NCBI RefSeq assembly: GCF_030450125.1
Contig: NZ_CP123923.1
Coordinates: 5,394,001 to 5,458,000, forward strand
Source: Streptomyces sp. WP-1
Lineage (GTDB): Bacteria; Actinomycetota; Actinomycetes; Streptomycetales; Streptomycetaceae
DNA: 64,000 bases
Direction of reading: 5' to 3'
Both the position numbers and the translations under genes were made by a program. A model generated the notes under the pieces. That model was not told the origin of the DNA. It made no database searches and was given only the letters and a program-made list of their open reading frames with translations. Position 1 is the first letter of the stretch. Each line of letters starts with the position of its first letter. This document shows positions 63,670 to 64,000 of the stretch, one piece after another.

Positions 63670-64000
63670 TCAGGCGATCCGGTGCTCCCAGCGCAGGGAG
63701 GGGGCCTGGTCGATCCAGTACCGGTGGGACGCGGGCGTCACGCGGAGCCGTACGGAGTCGATCTCCGGAGCCCCGGCGTCCCGCCAGGCGACGAGGGAAC
63801 GTTCCACGTCGTCCCACAGGGCCATCGGGCCGCCTTGGCGGACGGCCCAGTTCTCGCCGTCGAGGAAGAACTCGGCGAACGACTCCCTCTCCGGATCGAA
63901 CAGGTACCGCAAGGGCGACCCGTCACCGTCCGTCGCGCGGACGAACTGAGCGCCCGGCGCCGCCAACTGCGCAAGGAAGGCGGGCATCCACTCCTCCAGG
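63670..64000 (-). CDS. PCMT-like methyltransferase, C-terminal part (runs off the window)
   Basis: The last 110 residues of a minus-strand gene are visible; the beginning lies beyond base 64000 (the frame is open with LEEWMPAFLAQL at the edge). The segment LFDPERESFAEFFLDGENW, VRQGGPMALWDDVERSLVAW and VRLRVTPASHRYWID resembles the extra C-terminal domain of actinobacterial protein-L-isoaspartate methyltransferase homologues, where a GPxxLWDEVExAxxxW ... RxGLTVTPxGQxxWLD pattern recurs, including enzymes of peptide-modification clusters. The catalytic SAM domain is outside the window, so this rests on the tail alone. Confidence 0.6.
   Translation of the reverse strand, partial: LEEWMPAFLAQLAAPGAQFVRATDGDGSPLRYLFDPERESFAEFFLDGENWAVRQGGPMALWDDVERSLVAWRDAGAPEIDSVRLRVTPASHRYWIDQAPSLRWEHRIA

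Overview
The window reads as a chromosomal segment of a Streptomyces-type actinomycete. Coding GC is very high with G/C at most third positions, GTG and TTG starts are common, several genes look leaderless, and the gene families are typical of the genus: HrdA-type sigma factor, Mbl, DUF397/XRE pair, DUF574 methyltransferase and MsiK-dependent sugar permeases. dnaG next to hrdA, with mbl nearby, recalls the core chromosome of S. coelicolor; this is from memory and was not checked.

Region by region. 1-4.9 kb: a glycoside hydrolase (partial), a divergent ROK regulator and pyruvate phosphate dikinase with a strong terminator. 4.9-8.5 kb: a decayed accessory stretch holding a tyrosine-recombinase tail, an HTH/PIN toxin-antitoxin pair whose toxin is frameshifted, a broken creatininase gene and a GIY-YIG-like gene. 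8.8-11.8 kb: a sugar ABC importer (binding lipoprotein and two permeases, no ATPase). 11.9-17.6 kb: class F sortase with a membrane-anchored secreted protein, an M4 metallopeptidase, a pentapeptide-like membrane protein and a SanA/YdcF protein. 17.9-23.7 kb: dgt, an NAD(P)H/FAD reductase, dnaG and hrdA. 23.8-29.4 kb: a heterodimeric ABC exporter, xylulokinase and a YtxH protein. 29.5-30.0 kb: three tRNA genes. 30.0-35.2 kb: a regulatory patch (DUF397, XRE, DUF574 methyltransferase, ECF-like protein, STAS-ANTAR). 35.3-38.2 kb: an EamA exporter, an RpiR regulator with two visible operators, and mbl.

38.4-45.6 kb, the most interesting part, is a tightly packed four-gene minus-strand operon: a small trypsin-co-occurring protein, a trypsin-like protease with a VMAP-type C-terminus, a MoxR AAA+ ATPase, and a 1,270-residue protein that strings together a vWA-like domain, a pseudokinase, an SPFH-like segment and a catalytically dead HAD domain. 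The parts match the NTP-dependent vWA-MoxR conflict (defence-like) systems predicted in multicellular bacteria, with an unusual regulator.

45.9-64 kb: a large secreted subtilisin, a fused acetyl-CoA carboxylase carboxyltransferase with an acyl-CoA synthetase, a MerR-PP2C fusion with a textbook MerR promoter, an ATP-grasp protein, an ImmA/IrrE metalloprotease with an MAB_1171c-type membrane partner, a GH35 beta-galactosidase divergent from an Rrf2 regulator, a double Lrp/AsnC regulator divergent from an MFS exporter, and the end of a PCMT-like methyltransferase. All functions are inferred from sequence; no database search was run.
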